From contig CM044966.1 of assembly GCA_024516035.1 (NCBI GenBank), forward strand, positions 19,538,576 through 19,602,575: 64,000 nucleotides of DNA, in the 5' to 3' direction. A model generated the notes under the pieces. The model did no database searches and was not told the origin of the DNA. It saw only the letters and a list, made by a program, of their open reading frames with translations. Below are positions 9,801 to 19,040 of this stretch, one piece after another. The position numbers and the translations under genes are program-made. Numbering within the stretch: the first letter of the stretch is position 1; every line of letters starts with the position of its first letter. The DNA comes from Bactericera cockerelli. Lineage: Eukaryota; Arthropoda; Insecta; Hemiptera; Triozidae.

Positions 9801-11320
9801 ACTGGGACGATAATCCACCTTTATCCTTCCAAGAAAGATGGTTTAATATTGTCACTGAGCTACCTGTACTAAATACATTAAAAATACCAAGACATCTATC
9901 TATTGTAATCGACTCAAAAGTCTCACTTGTAGGTTTCAGCGACAGCAGTGAACGTGCTATGGGCTCATGCGTATTCGCTCACGTATTACATCCTGATAAT
10001 TCTACTCATGTTCATCTTGTTTGCGCAAAATCAAAAGTTGCGCCTATGAAGTACGTCACAATACCTCGTCTCGAACTTTGCGCGGCACTCATGCTAGCTC
10101 AGCTTATTTCAGTTGTAGCAGAAACATTTCAAGCAAGATATAATATTCAAAATATTTTATGTTTCACAGATAGTACTGTAGCACTAAGCTGGATAATTTC
10201 AGAACCATACAAGTGGAATACATTCGTCGCTAACAGAGTGGCGAAGATTCAAGATACTGTTCGTCAGGACAACTGGTATCATGTATCCGGAGTAGAGAAT
10301 CCAGCAGATGTTCTATCTCGTGGTACCACCCCTACAGAGCTCATAAGTAACACTCTATACTGGAATGGTCCAGATTGGTTGTCAAAACCCATTGACCAAT
10401 GGGAACTATCTAGGTATGTGCCTAACTCTGACATAATATTAGAAGAAAGAAAAAAGTCCACTCTACATACAGTTGTTAGTAAGGAGACACCTCAAAACAT
10501 TTTACTTGACTTAGCAAGTAGAATTTCGTCATGGAAAAAATTATTGCGATCAGTAGCAATGGTTTTAAAATTTTGTCGTCTTCTCCCTGCTGGCCCATGT
10601 ACACTGAGTGATTTAGAGTACTCTGAAATAAGAATTTTGAAAGAACTTCAAAATATTTCATTCAAATCAGACATTGAAAATATTCATAAAGGCAAGCCAT
10701 GTTCTCATGAACTCTTAAAGCTTAAGCCTTTCCTAGAAGATGGTTTATTAAGGTGTGGTGGTAGACTCGAAAATTCGAAATTATCTTATGAACATATACA
10801 CTCTATTGTGCTACCCAAATCACATCACATTATAAATCTACTGATTGAATATATTCACATCAAAAATTTCCATACTGGACCACATTTGGTTATCTCAATC
10901 TTACGTAAAAAATATTGGATTTTAGGCTGTCGAGACATTGTTCGTAAGCGCATTCAAAAATGCAACATCTGCTTCAAAACTAACCCTAAACCAATATTTC
11001 CGATTATGTCTAATCTACCTAGTCCGAGAGTAAAAGAAAGTTCAGCATTCTACAACACAGGCGTAGATTATGCTGGTCCGTTTCAGGTGACTATGACTCG
11101 TAAAAGAGGAGTGAAGTCACAGAAAGCTTATTTATGTTTATTCGTTTGTTTAGCTACAAAAGCTGTTCACCTGGAATTGGCGTCCGACTTATCGACAGCA
11201 ACATTCTTGGCTGCTCTCAAGCGGTTTATAGCTCGCAGAGGCACTGTGAAAAATATTTATAGTGATCAAGGCAGTAATTTCATAGGTGCTGCCAATGCAT
11301 TAAATGATATTTATGTATAA
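6815..11320 (+). CDS. BEL/Pao gag-pol polyprotein (integrase end lost by frameshift)
   Basis: A 1501-codon frame beginning MTEVKLKLL. Residues about 110-300 match the DUF1759 gag-like region (PPLDLPYFDGN). Zinc-knuckle-like Cys/His clusters lie at about 330-395 (CPACKNAGHSLFHC, CFNCLSSKHQVAAC). A retropepsin-type active site, LLDSAS, is at about 462-467. Reverse transcriptase spans about 735-900 with YMDD near 867-870. A Pao-type RNase H spans about 1035-1170 (FSDSSERAMGS, FTDSTVALSW). The integrase HHCC zinc-binding region is at about 1345-1385, and the catalytic core holds the first two acidic residues in VDYAGP and SDQGSNF (near 1418 and 1484). The frame stops at 11318-11320 before the catalytic Glu; the rest is in the overlapping frame at 11304-11966. 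The ATG is about 110 bp after the LTR. Confidence 0.93.
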   Translation: MTEVKLKLLTAKAENIFGNVQSTYDFLAVVAVDKTKKSALLSKVALLDSYHQEYKAIINDIQELKLSDNNDYVPDYSQLNAFEELVGIIKYNASICSKSNSSSEKIVPELPRLPPLDLPYFDGNIQLWSVFSETFTSLIHSNKSLSNDQKIHYLISRLKGSALSVCSGIPAVGSNYETIWQALKDRYEDKRTMAGSYMDSILDFKNIKYESIEMYQKFIDEVGMSVLALKALKLPDLAEYILYALSVKKLDPELCRKFESKAFNSQDMPKFTDLLAFVKEQVRILERIQGSSSQVKEPLKRVPHTTPPQSKHRSQYKAITLVSSEDKKVCPACKNAGHSLFHCSSFIALDPAARADFVKINKLCFNCLSSKHQVAACSSTSGCRKCGYKHNTMLHRQSYESESTPAPPVPVTSQPQPQPSSKKDTSAAVICASSQHTIPMASTTVLLSTVQVYVRGVLVRMLLDSASMSNFITQACCKKIGIKYSPLSTDVGGIGGMNSQAKGFASFIITSKLDARKSFKIDALVVDKITDQLPVCPVDTSKLLHIKQFILSDDKYHLPGNIDGLIGVELFSRIIGKKKFDKGQPIIMESELGDIIMGKVPTLTNSHQNICAFTETPLSSILQKFWNIEEVSPPTQLLSYEDKICEDKFVSSHQRLDNGRYSVSLPFKADPNLLGDSYEIAKKRFYNLERKFSRNKDYKENYTAAISEYMTQGHAVLKDDHKKDTISFYMPHSSVTKLDSLSTKTRIVFDLSCSTTSGLSLNDILYTGPTLYKDLFKLLTSFRMFPIACTADIKKMFLQVYVHEEDRKFHRFLWRSSPEEELQCYEMERVVFGNKASPFLAQRVLAQLATDNSSQHPLGAQETQKFFYMDDYLSSFLEEDLASRTLIDLTTMLEKGGFELTKIATNNKVVLENIPSSRQLMTNVQWDPDTYLKLLGIQWNPNDDYFSFTVNVSDVKCTKRNILSTVARIFDILGFVSPVIITLKLFIKELWNLKLDWDDNPPLSFQERWFNIVTELPVLNTLKIPRHLSIVIDSKVSLVGFSDSSERAMGSCVFAHVLHPDNSTHVHLVCAKSKVAPMKYVTIPRLELCAALMLAQLISVVAETFQARYNIQNILCFTDSTVALSWIISEPYKWNTFVANRVAKIQDTVRQDNWYHVSGVENPADVLSRGTTPTELISNTLYWNGPDWLSKPIDQWELSRYVPNSDIILEERKKSTLHTVVSKETPQNILLDLASRISSWKKLLRSVAMVLKFCRLLPAGPCTLSDLEYSEIRILKELQNISFKSDIENIHKGKPCSHELLKLKPFLEDGLLRCGGRLENSKLSYEHIHSIVLPKSHHIINLLIEYIHIKNFHTGPHLVISILRKKYWILGCRDIVRKRIQKCNICFKTNPKPIFPIMSNLPSPRVKESSAFYNTGVDYAGPFQVTMTRKRGVKSQKAYLCLFVCLATKAVHLELASDLSTATFLAALKRFIARRGTVKNIYSDQGSNFIGAANALNDIYV

Positions 11321-11966
11321 ATTATTATCTTCACAGGTGTTTATTGACAGCTACACCCGAGAGCTCCTGAACAGTGAAATTCAATTTCACTTCAATCCCC
11401 CGGCCGCGCCGCATTTCGGCGGACTATGGGAGTCTAATGTCCGCGCAGTAAAAAGTCATCTTTATCGTACCATCGGAACACAGATCCTCACGTACGAAGA
11501 ATTGAATACTGTGTTGGTTGGTATTGAGAGTATACTAAACAGCCGCCCGCTTTGTCCATTGAGTTCAGAGCCAGGTGACCCTCTAGTTCTCACCCCGGCT
11601 CACTTTCTCATGCAGAATCCTCCTAATCACCTCCCTCATGTAGATCCAGATGTCAGTGTTAGATTGGGAGATCGCTATAAATTTATCCATCAGCTATTAT
11701 CTGACTTCTGGAAGCGTTGGGTTAATGAATATTTAAGCTCTTTACAGGAACGTTCAAAGTGGCTTAAAAATAACTCCGCCAAGCTAGAAGTTGGCATGCT
11801 GGTAATGGTGAAGTCAGAAAATACTCCTGTACTGTCATGGCCTTTAGCTCGCGTATTAGAGTTGTACCCCGGAGCTGACGGTGTTGTGCGAGTTGCATTA
11901 GTCAAGACGACAGGGGGAGTTTTCAAGAGACCTGCTGTGAAGTTATGTCCACTTCCTTGTCAGTGA
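11304..11966 (+). CDS. C-terminal part of the BEL/Pao integrase, shifted frame
   Basis: This frame carries the end of the integrase core with the catalytic Glu in HFGGLWESNV and the BEL/Pao C-terminal domain (DUF5641-like: FWKRWVNEYLSSLQERSKW and LARVLELYPGADG). It overlaps the upstream frame by 17 bases and is one nucleotide off. The first residues up to about 11330 are unlikely to be a real start; it is the continuation of the polyprotein. With seemingly identical LTRs the shift is recent, a sequencing error, or (less likely) recoding. Confidence 0.88.
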   Translation: MIFMYKLLSSQVFIDSYTRELLNSEIQFHFNPPAAPHFGGLWESNVRAVKSHLYRTIGTQILTYEELNTVLVGIESILNSRPLCPLSSEPGDPLVLTPAHFLMQNPPNHLPHVDPDVSVRLGDRYKFIHQLLSDFWKRWVNEYLSSLQERSKWLKNNSAKLEVGMLVMVKSENTPVLSWPLARVLELYPGADGVVRVALVKTTGGVFKRPAVKLCPLPCQ

Positions 11967-12002
11967 AGGTGGATATTCATATGTTATGAAACATGTTGTT
12001 TC

Positions 12003-12015
12003 ATGGTGGGGAGTA
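12003..12015 (+). other. Polypurine tract
   Basis: Purine-rich ATGGTGGGGAGTA lies directly before the TG of the 3' LTR, the expected position for plus-strand priming. Imperfect because of two T residues. Confidence 0.65.
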
Positions 12016-12383
12016 TGTCGCGGCCTACGATCCGCCTTTGCAAACGGCCAGCACTTTGTGAAGAATGTACGAGTATAAATACCAGTTCTTCTCGAAGTTC
12101 CAGACCAGTTCAAATTTAGACCTTCCACAAGTACCGTCAAATTGTTCTCAATAAACCCAGTTCAAATTTAGACCTTCCACAAGTACCGTCAAATTGTTCT
12201 CAATAAACCCAGTTCAAATTTAGATCTTCCACAAGTATCATCAAAATTGTTCTCAATAAATTCATTACAAAGTTTATTTCTTACACATAGAAATTAATCT
12301 TTTCACTTCAACATTTCAATAAGCAAGCAAGTTACAGTTAAGTACGTAGAATAACTGACTCCATCAAGGAGCCGGTCCATTCA
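12016..12383 (+). repeat. 3' LTR of the BEL/Pao element
   Basis: Base-for-base copy of 6335-6702 as far as I can read, including the three 52-bp repeats. Followed by ATAAT, the right copy of the target duplication. Confidence 0.95.
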
Positions 12384-12396
12384 ATAATGTCTAGTA

Positions 12397-12500
12397 GTAA
12401 TATAATAACACTCTTTAGTGGAAGGTAACCACTAGGCGAAGTTAATGCTCAAAACATTTTCTACCCACCTAACCCTCAGAGTCTTAATAATTATGTGGTC
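12397..12500 (-). mobile_element. SINE-A 3' fragment
   Basis: Body and TTA tail only (CTCTTTAGTGGAAGGTAACC, TTTTCTACCCACCTAACCCT); the tRNA-like head is missing. It is the first of two direct copies that share the flank ATAATGTCTAGTAGTAATAT. Confidence 0.75.
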
Positions 12501-12540
12501 AACAACACATCCACTCTTTCTGTTCATAATAATGTCTAGT

Positions 12541-12753
12541 AGTAATATAATAACACTCTTTAGTGGAAGGTAACCACCAGGCGAGGTTAATGCTCAAAGC
12601 ATTTTCTACCACCTAACCCTCAGAGTCCTAATTATTATGTGGTCACCAACTCAAATTAATGAGGAAAAATTCATGCACTGGGTGGGATTGGATCCAACGG
12701 ATCCCTACGCTACCTGGATTACCAGTCTAGCGCGTTGACCACTTGACTACCAG
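12541..12753 (-). mobile_element. SINE-A copy, near full length
   Basis: Minus-strand head GTGGTCAACGCGCTAGACTG and a mutated B box (GGATCCAATCCCACC), then the usual body and AATAATTA tail. The B box is changed at two positions, so this copy is likely transcriptionally dead. Confidence 0.8.
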
Positions 12754-12920
12754 ACTTAAAGTTTCCCGCCAAGTCTTCGACGCAAAAAAAAGTTACCCAC
12801 TTGATCGAATCTCGGCCGGAGCGGAAAATTCTGGCCCAGTTTTTCCGTTTCCAGAATGGCATGGATGTAAAGGTAAAGTGCCCTAAAGTGATGCGAAAGG
12901 CTTTACCGGGCACAACTCCC
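12754..12920 (+). mobile_element. SINE-E copy, diverged
   Basis: Matches the SINE-E copy at 28180-28440 from the B-box area onward (CGAATCTCGGCCGGAGCGGA, GGCATGGATGTAAAGGTAAA, GGGCACAAC). The A-box region is replaced by unrelated bases. Confidence 0.65.
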
Positions 12921-13454
12921 AAAAAAAAACGTTTTTTGTTTTTGTTTTTTTAAGACGAGTGTTTCACAGCCGTCTTTATTTCGTAACCATGAAACAGGCG
13001 CTACTATAAACGTTTGTGGTCTGTGTTGTAGCCTATCCATCCCGTAGTATGCCTAGGGTGACCATACGTCCCGCTTTCGGCGGGACAGTCCCGCTTTGGA
13101 GCCATTTGTCCCGCTGTCCCGAGCAATCTCTTCGGGACGCTAAAATGTCCCGCTTTTGACCAAAATCATTAAAATGTCCCGCTTTTTACTTTCCTTATCT
13201 TATTACCCAACGAAGATCGTAAGCTAGCATACTTCGTAAGCTAGTATTTTTTCTTTTTTTTCAATGTTGGTCCAAACACACATACACAATTACACACGTA
13301 GCACAATTTCGTCTATTAATTTTTGTGGCAGGTACCAGAGCGCCGCCAAAAAGCGTACTTTTGGAACGTTTCGGAAAAACTATCAAAAAAAATGGTTTTT
13401 TTTTCTTTTTTTTTAACTTCAAATCTCATTATTCCCATTTTTACCTATATATGC

Positions 13455-13614
13455 TGACTGGGTCGCTATAGACAATACCTCTATAGCTACGCTTTGTCCT
13501 CACGAGGCTGAGTGACCCCCGAAAACATCCAATACACGGTGACAAGTTATTGCCCACGCCAGGATTTGAACCCAGGTCTCCCTTGTACAAGACTAGTGCA
13601 GTGACCATTAACTA
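13455..13614 (-). mobile_element. SINE-D-like copy inside the hAT element
   Basis: Minus strand: GGTCACTGCACTAGTCTTGT in the A-box position, CCTGGGTTCAAATCCTGGCG as B box, and the family phrase around CCTCACGAGG and CCGAAAACATCCA. Diverged from copies at 22262, 24893 and 28505, so older or a sister family. Confidence 0.6.
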
Positions 13615-13639
13615 TTTATAATTTTTCACACCAGAAACT

Positions 13640-13664
13640 CACCCCCCCCCCCCCCCCCCCCCCC
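13640..13664. repeat. Poly(C) run
   Basis: About 24 consecutive C bases near the right end of the hAT element; the length is likely unreliable in the assembly. Confidence 0.9.
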
Positions 13665-14164
13665 GGTAACGCGAAAACGGGCCGCGTCCCGATTTGGCTC
13701 CAAAAAAATCTGGTCACCCTAAGTATGCCTCCCCTCTGATGGGCGAGAAGTGACACAGGCGCTACTATAAACGTTTGTGGTCTGTGTTGTAGCCTACCCA
13801 TCCCGTAGTATGCCTCCCCTCTGATGGGCGAGAAGTGACACAATACTTCCCTATTAGGTGCTGGGTCAAGACGAGCGCACCGGAAGGTACGCTTGTAATG
13901 ACCCAGCACCTAATTGGGAAGTAAGGGATACAAACAACTGTAACCAAATTAAGAATACAATTTTTTGTCGGCAGGGGGAATCGAACCCCGGACCTTCCGC
14001 ATGGCAAGCGACAAGCGCGCGAGTGCTTAACCACTGAGCTAATCGCGCGCTCTTTTGAATCAATGCCCATACTGATAATGAATCTATGTTCCTCTAACAA
14101 TAATTTGAATCAATGTTCTTCTAACAATACTTTCCGAATCAGAATCTCTTGCAGAGACCAACAC

Positions 14165-14183
14165 TGATAACAGTGTTATCAGC
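14165..14183. other. Perfect 9-bp-stem hairpin
   Basis: CTGATAACAGTGTTATCAG is a perfect inverted repeat around one base. No surrounding gene; function unknown. Confidence 0.7.
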
Positions 14184-14273
14184 AGCTGGGTGGCCTTCTG
14201 TTCCACATGCCTACATAATGTAGAGTGTTGTAAAGGTTAATGAATGGGACCATGTCTAATTGTATACAGGGAT

Positions 14274-16417
14274 CAGTGGCGGCTCCTGACTTCCAGACTA
14301 GGTGAAGACAAATTATACCCAGAAGTATTGAAAAAATAAAATTATTAATTTATCAGATTTTAGTTCTTATGGTCTCATAAACACAGCCCATTGTAAGTTA
14401 TGGCTGTTTCCCTGCAGAGCATGGTTTTCTCTCATACCAGTTTTGCATCATATAAGTTTTTATAGGTACTTTTTTTGGAGAACACTTGGTACTTAATAAA
14501 TAAACAAGGCCAGCAGAACAATTTGTCAGCACTTGAGCTGTTACGCAGCCATTCATTTTTCATAAGCCATTCAGGCTTGAACTGTATGGCTGTGGGGCAG
14601 GCATTTGCTTTACTTTTTTAGTGGTGGTTATAGTAATTGGAGAAATTGGACATCCAGTAATCATAATATCTTTCTTATCCTCATTACTTCTTAATCTGAA
14701 TGGGGTTACTTTTAATGTTTGAACCCCATGATTTTGTGGGAATCTCATTGTTTCTTTGAAATATTGTTATTAATTATTCATCTTAATAAAAAATAATTAT
14801 TCATCTTAATAAAAAATATTAACTAAAAGTTGGTAGGTAAAAAGGAATTAAAAAAAAAATATTAGGATTATACCTCAGTAGATAGGTAGGTACAACATTT
14901 TAAAGAGGGGTTAGAACTGGGAAGGAAAGAAAGTTAGTTGAAGACTAAAAATTACAATCCAAAACTGGAAGAAAATCCACCACCAGATTACAAAATAAAT
15001 CTAAGAAAGATACTTACTACAAATATAAAATCATCTTAAATTTGTGTTACCATTACCATTGATGTTTAAATGACTATTTATGAAAAACACAGATATTGCC
15101 TTATAATTTTAAGTACTTCACTGGAAGCTGTGTGCTTAGTTAGCTACCTGCAATCTGCATAATTATAATGTTATTTCTGACACTGAAAGAAGTACATAGC
15201 TACTTCATATTCAACTTATTATGAAAAGCACAGGTCAGATCAGGTAGGAATAATGTTTCTATCCTGTATCAAATACTGGGAAATAACTTTATTAACTAGT
15301 TACACCAGTAAAAAGTCACTTGATTACCGTTGAAAAGATTTGAAAATAATCTAATAAAATTTAAAAAGTGCGCGACAAGTTTTGTTTACATTCTAAAGAT
15401 AAGAGATACAATGTTGCCAAGTTAATTTCATAGCTAAATTTCTACAAACTTCAAGAGCTATATTTTAAATTTAAAGAAATCCCTCAAATCATGTAAGACG
15501 TATTTATTTATTTAAAAAAATAATACTACACCGCCTGAACAGAATTTTCTCTTGAGAATTTCATTTCAACACGTCTAATTTCATGATTTTTTTTAAAGTG
15601 GTTCCATAGTCAGGATCTTAAACAGGACCACCATTGTCCCTATAAAAAATTCTTGGATCAACTAGATACCAGATTATCTTATTTGGCTCAATTTCGGTAC
15701 CTACATTAAATAATTATTTCCGAGATTTGACTTCAATCGAGATGTCCTTTTTAAGACTATAGTTGACAAGATACATAAATAGTTAAAATTTATTGGTATC
15801 GGCTATCGTTTAGGAACTATGTACAAAACTAGAACCCAAAAAATGAGAAATAATATCCAAAATTCCTGACACAAAATCCTGTTTTCCTAACGCCTACGTT
15901 ATTATTATTATTATTTTTAATATTACAAGATTGTGCTAGATATGGGAGGCTAAATCATTGACTGGTTTCCTAGGTCTGGCATAATGCTACTGGCAACAAT
16001 GTTAATATCAAAAACACATGACATCTCACATGGTATGTGGCTTCGTGACATTTCGTATGAGGTCGTGTAGATAATGTAAACTGAATACAACTGAAGACTG
16101 TCCTCAGTAGCATATTACATAGATATAGTTCTTGCCTAATATTTCATGATACCTACTTGGAAATACTCAACTCTGATTGGTTGATTCAAGGACAACTGAA
16201 GACAATTTCGAATTGTCTTCACATTTGGTGTTCTCCTTGGAAAGTAACATGAAATGTTAAGCAGCATTGATCTATTTTACACAAAGCTTACTCTTTTTTT
16301 TTTTTTTTCTTTGAGTTGGATCAATTGTGCCATGTTCAAGGCATTATGAGTTGTGTTTTCACTGTTCAAAATTAGGTGAAAATGTCTTCAGTGTCTTCAC
16401 CCGACGAGCCGCCACTG
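14274..16417. mobile_element. hAT-type transposon, 2144 bp, no intact transposase
   Basis: Terminal repeats CAGTGGCGGCTC and GAGCCGCCACTG are flanked by the 8-bp duplication ACAGGGAT (14266-14273 and 16418-16425). The interior is AT-rich with scattered short ORFs only, so it is a non-autonomous derivative. It sits in a LINE-G copy whose uninterrupted relative lies just downstream (16588 onward), which shows the empty site. Confidence 0.9.
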
Positions 16418-16587
16418 ACAGGGATTCCACAAAGTCTCACTCAAACCTGGGTTCTTTGGAAACGATTCAAAATATCGACAACAAAGGGTTGGGTGGAAGA
16501 AAGTTTTGGGTGGAAGAGATTGCCAGAGGCAATAAACCCGCCCTTTAGTTAGGACATATTATAAGTATATATTTTGTTTTTTTTTTC

Positions 16588-17050
16588 CTTCTGTTCCACA
16601 TGCCTACATCATGTAAAGTGTTGTAAAGGTTAATGAATGGGACCATGTCTAATTGTATACAGGGCTTCCACAAAGTCTCACTCAAGCCTTGGAAACGATT
16701 CAAAATATCAACAACAAAGGGTTGGGTGGAAGAGATTGCCAGAGGCAATGACACGCCCTTTAGTTAGGACATATATTATGCATACATTTTTTTTTTCGTC
16801 TTTTTATTTATCTTATATTGCATATTAATTTGTAATTATCAGTGTTGTATATAATTAAAAAAGTTATCATATTTGTGTTAATCACTTTCGTGATATCACA
16901 ACTACTCAAACTCGCTCTACTAAATCTACGCTGAAACCGGGACTTAAACCACCGACCTCCAGTTTACAAGTCCGCCGCCTTATCGATCAAGCTACTGAGG
17001 TCGGTGTTGTATATAATATGTCCAATTAATAAAGTGTTAAATAATAATAA
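16588..17050 (+). mobile_element. LINE-G 3' end, second (empty-site) copy
   Basis: Repeats the flanks of the 2.1-kb hAT element (CTGTTCCACATGCCTACATC ... TTGTATACAGGG ... TTCCACAAAGTCTCACTCAA) without the transposon, then GGGTTGGGTGGAAGAGATTG and GTTAGGACATATATTATG, ending in AATAATAATAATAAC. A SINE-B is nested at 16856-17003. The first copy is split: 14190-14273 and 16418-16580. Confidence 0.7.
16842..17017 (-). mobile_element. SINE-B copy with 14-bp target site duplication
   Basis: Flanked by perfect GTGTTGTATATAAT at 16842-16855 and 17004-17017. The minus-strand head is GTAGCTTGATCGATAAGGCG with B box GGTGGTTTAAGTCCCGG (one change). Inserted into the LINE-G 3' end. Confidence 0.88.
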
Positions 17051-17174
17051 TAACAACAGCAAAAAGAAGCAAAAACCCGTATTCCTTCTTTTCCAGGTAG
17101 ATTAATTAAAATTGTGATATCACAAATAGGATAACTTTTATTGCCACTGATAAGTGAGTAGAGTTGAGTTAAAA

Positions 17175-17464
17175 AAATTGAGTGTTTCACAGACTTCTTT
17201 ATTTCGCAGCGATGAAACAGGAGCTACTGCAGACGCTTGTGGTCTGTGTGATAGCTTCCCCATATGGCTCCCATCTGATGGGCAAGTAGTGACACATTAC
17301 TTCCGATTTAGGTGCTGGGTCAACACGAGCACACCGGAAGGTATCCCTTACAAACAACTGTAACGAAATTAAGAATACAATTTTTTTGTCGGCACCCGTG
17401 GATCGAACCCGGGACCTTCCGCATGGCAAGCGAGTGCTTAACCACTGAGCAAATCGCGCGCTCA
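17175..17464 (-). mobile_element. SINE-C copy
   Basis: Head GAGCGCGCGATTTGCTCAGT and GGTTCGATCCACGG on the minus strand, body with TTCTTAATTTCGTTACAGTT and AAATAAAGAAGTCTGTGAAA. A short deletion in the head compared with the copy ending at 14054. Confidence 0.8.
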
Positions 17465-17559
17465 TACTTATTTTACTGTCTCTTTTTATCAACTTTGAAA
17501 TTAAAATTTAACAACATAGAAAATAAACATGTATTGTTTTCAATTAATAAAAAACATGT

Positions 17560-17715
17560 ATTGGGTTCGAATCCCATCCAGTGCATGAATTTTTCCTCAT
17601 TAATTTGAGTTTGTGACCACATAATAAAAAGACTCCAAGGGTTAGGTGGTAGAATATGATTTAAGCATTAACCTCGCCTGGTGGTAACTTTCCACTAAAG
17701 ATTATTATTATTAAT
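17560..17715 (+). mobile_element. SINE-A copy, 5'-truncated
   Basis: Begins at the B box (GGGTTCGAATCCCATCCAGT) and runs to CTTTCCACTAAAGATTATTA. The 5' truncation is typical of retroposed copies. Confidence 0.75.
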
Positions 17716-18560
17716 AGTGCCTCAACACTCAACACTGCCTCAGGAAGACGTGCTAGAGGAATTCTTTTATGTATTTCTTTTATGAGTCCAAATAAGGACG
17801 AAACTAGTCTTAGACTACTCTCTATATTTTTTAAAGTCTATTGATATAGGCAAGACAAGCTTTTAATCTTGTGACTATGAATTAGTCCGGATGACAATGA
17901 ATCCTAGTCTCATATTATGCATATATAATTATTATATATTGGATTTGTATGAATGAAGGAATTTGAGTATTCATTTATGTTATCAAAATATTACTGCAAA
18001 ATAACAAAATATAAGAAAACATTATCACTAAACAAGGTGCCTGGTTCCCCAGGTACCTTATTGTGATAGTACTTATAAGACTTGCACTTAAAAAAAAAGT
18101 AATTGTGCCCCGGAACCGCTTTCGCATTACTTCAGAGAGACTTGCACTAATAGTGCATACTCGTAATTATTTTATTTGATTAATTTTAAATACTTATATA
18201 TTTATTATGTTATTGTTATTCTAAACATTATAATGAAATGATGTACAAATAAAGCACGAATCTTTTTTTTTTAAATAAAATATTTTATTTTTTATAAAGT
18301 TCCAATTTATTGTTTCAATGTGTACTATTCACGTCGTGTGACACCATGTCTTTCCCTATGTAAATCCAGAGAGAACAAACACTTGCTGCATTACCTCTCT
18401 GAATTGCTAGAGACAACAATCTTTGTGTGATAAATTGATAATACATAGTTTATCAATTATTTTAATAATACTATCCTATTGTATCAATTATAGTAATAAC
18501 AAAATAATATTTAACACAACGGTATGGTTTAATATTGATGAGGAGCCGCAGGTTTTAGTT
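17716..18560. other. AT-rich DNA without a gene
   Basis: No domain-bearing ORF. It contains a hairpin AAGGTgCCTGG-ttcc-CCAGGtACCTT at about 18034-18062 and a small SINE-E fragment (TTGTGCCCCGGAACCGCTTT) at about 18100-18135. Confidence 0.5.
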
Positions 18561-18562
18561 AG

Positions 18563-19040
18563 GGTAGACAGCCATGGTTTGATTTTAACACCCTATCGAC
18601 ACGATTTTAAACTGAATCAGTTAACAGATCGTTTAGTTTGATTTTAACACCCAATCGACACGATTTTAAACTGAACCAGTTAACAGACCGTTTAGTTTGA
18701 TTTTAACACCCAATCGACACAATTTTAAACTGAACCAGTTAACAGATCGTTTAGTTTGATTTTGACACCCAATCGACACGATTTTAAACTGAACCAGTTA
18801 ACAGATCGTTTAGTTTGATTTTGACACCCAATCGACACGATTTTAAACTGAACCAGTTAACAGACCGTTTAGTTTGATTTTAACACCCAATCGACACGAT
18901 TTTAAACTGAACCAGTTAACAGACCCTTTAGTTTGATTTTAACCAATACTCGACACGATTTTATACCGAACCAGTTAACAGATCATTTAGTTTGATTTTA
19001 ACACACAATCGACACGATTTTACACTGGACCGGGTCTGAA
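18563..19040. repeat. 59-bp minisatellite, about 8 copies plus decayed outliers
   Basis: Unit GTTTAGTTTGATTTTAACAC plus CCAATCGACACGATTTTAAA plus CTGAACCAGTTAACAGATC, period 59 (starts 18631, 18690, 18749, 18808 and on). Central units are nearly identical, edge units diverged; single decayed copies lie at about 19085-19135 and 19260-19320. The unit holds CAGTTAAC and several TTTTAA phrases. Confidence 0.95.

Larger units (their letters stand above)
6330..12388 (+). mobile_element. Nearly intact BEL/Pao LTR retrotransposon
   Basis: Complete element: 368-bp LTRs (6335-6702 and 12016-12383) starting TG and ending CA, a primer-binding-like site, a gag-pol frame, a purine-rich tract before the 3' LTR, and a 5-bp target duplication ATAAT (6330-6334 and 12384-12388). 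The domain order gag - protease - RT - RNase H - integrase without env is that of BEL/Pao. The LTRs look identical by eye, so insertion was recent. One frameshift or stop in the integrase (near 11318) breaks the reading frame. Confidence 0.95.
13054..13721. mobile_element. Non-autonomous hAT-type transposon, 668 bp
   Basis: Terminal inverted repeats TAGGGTGACCA and TGGTCACCCTA are flanked by the 8-bp duplication AGTATGCC (13046-13053 and 13722-13729), the hAT hallmark. Subterminal TTTGGAGCCA / TGGCTCCAAA and multiple GTCCCGC repeats (13070-13185) follow. No transposase frame. It carries a SINE-like insertion and a C run. Confidence 0.88.
12953..14054 (-). mobile_element. SINE-C copy, split by a hAT element and internally rearranged
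   Basis: The head on the minus strand is GATTAGCTCAGTGGTTAAGC with B box GGGGTTCGATTCCCCC (about 13975-14050). The body continues to 13722, is interrupted by the hAT element 13054-13721, and resumes at 12953-13053. A tandem duplication of about 65 bp (ACAGGCGCTACTATAAACGT onward) lies at 13756-13822, and a 24-bp inverted repeat lies at about 13846-13920. Other copies (17175, 24283, 38185) lack these changes. Confidence 0.8.

Noticed and set aside
11290..11345. Programmed frameshift signal in the integrase
   Set aside because: No recognisable slippery heptamer with a downstream structure, and recoding inside the integrase core is not typical of BEL/Pao; a mutation or sequence error is simpler.
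13970..14055. Functional tRNA genes at the SINE heads
   Set aside because: Heads keep A/B-box-like words but lack a credible cloverleaf with paired acceptor stem, and each is joined to a SINE body.
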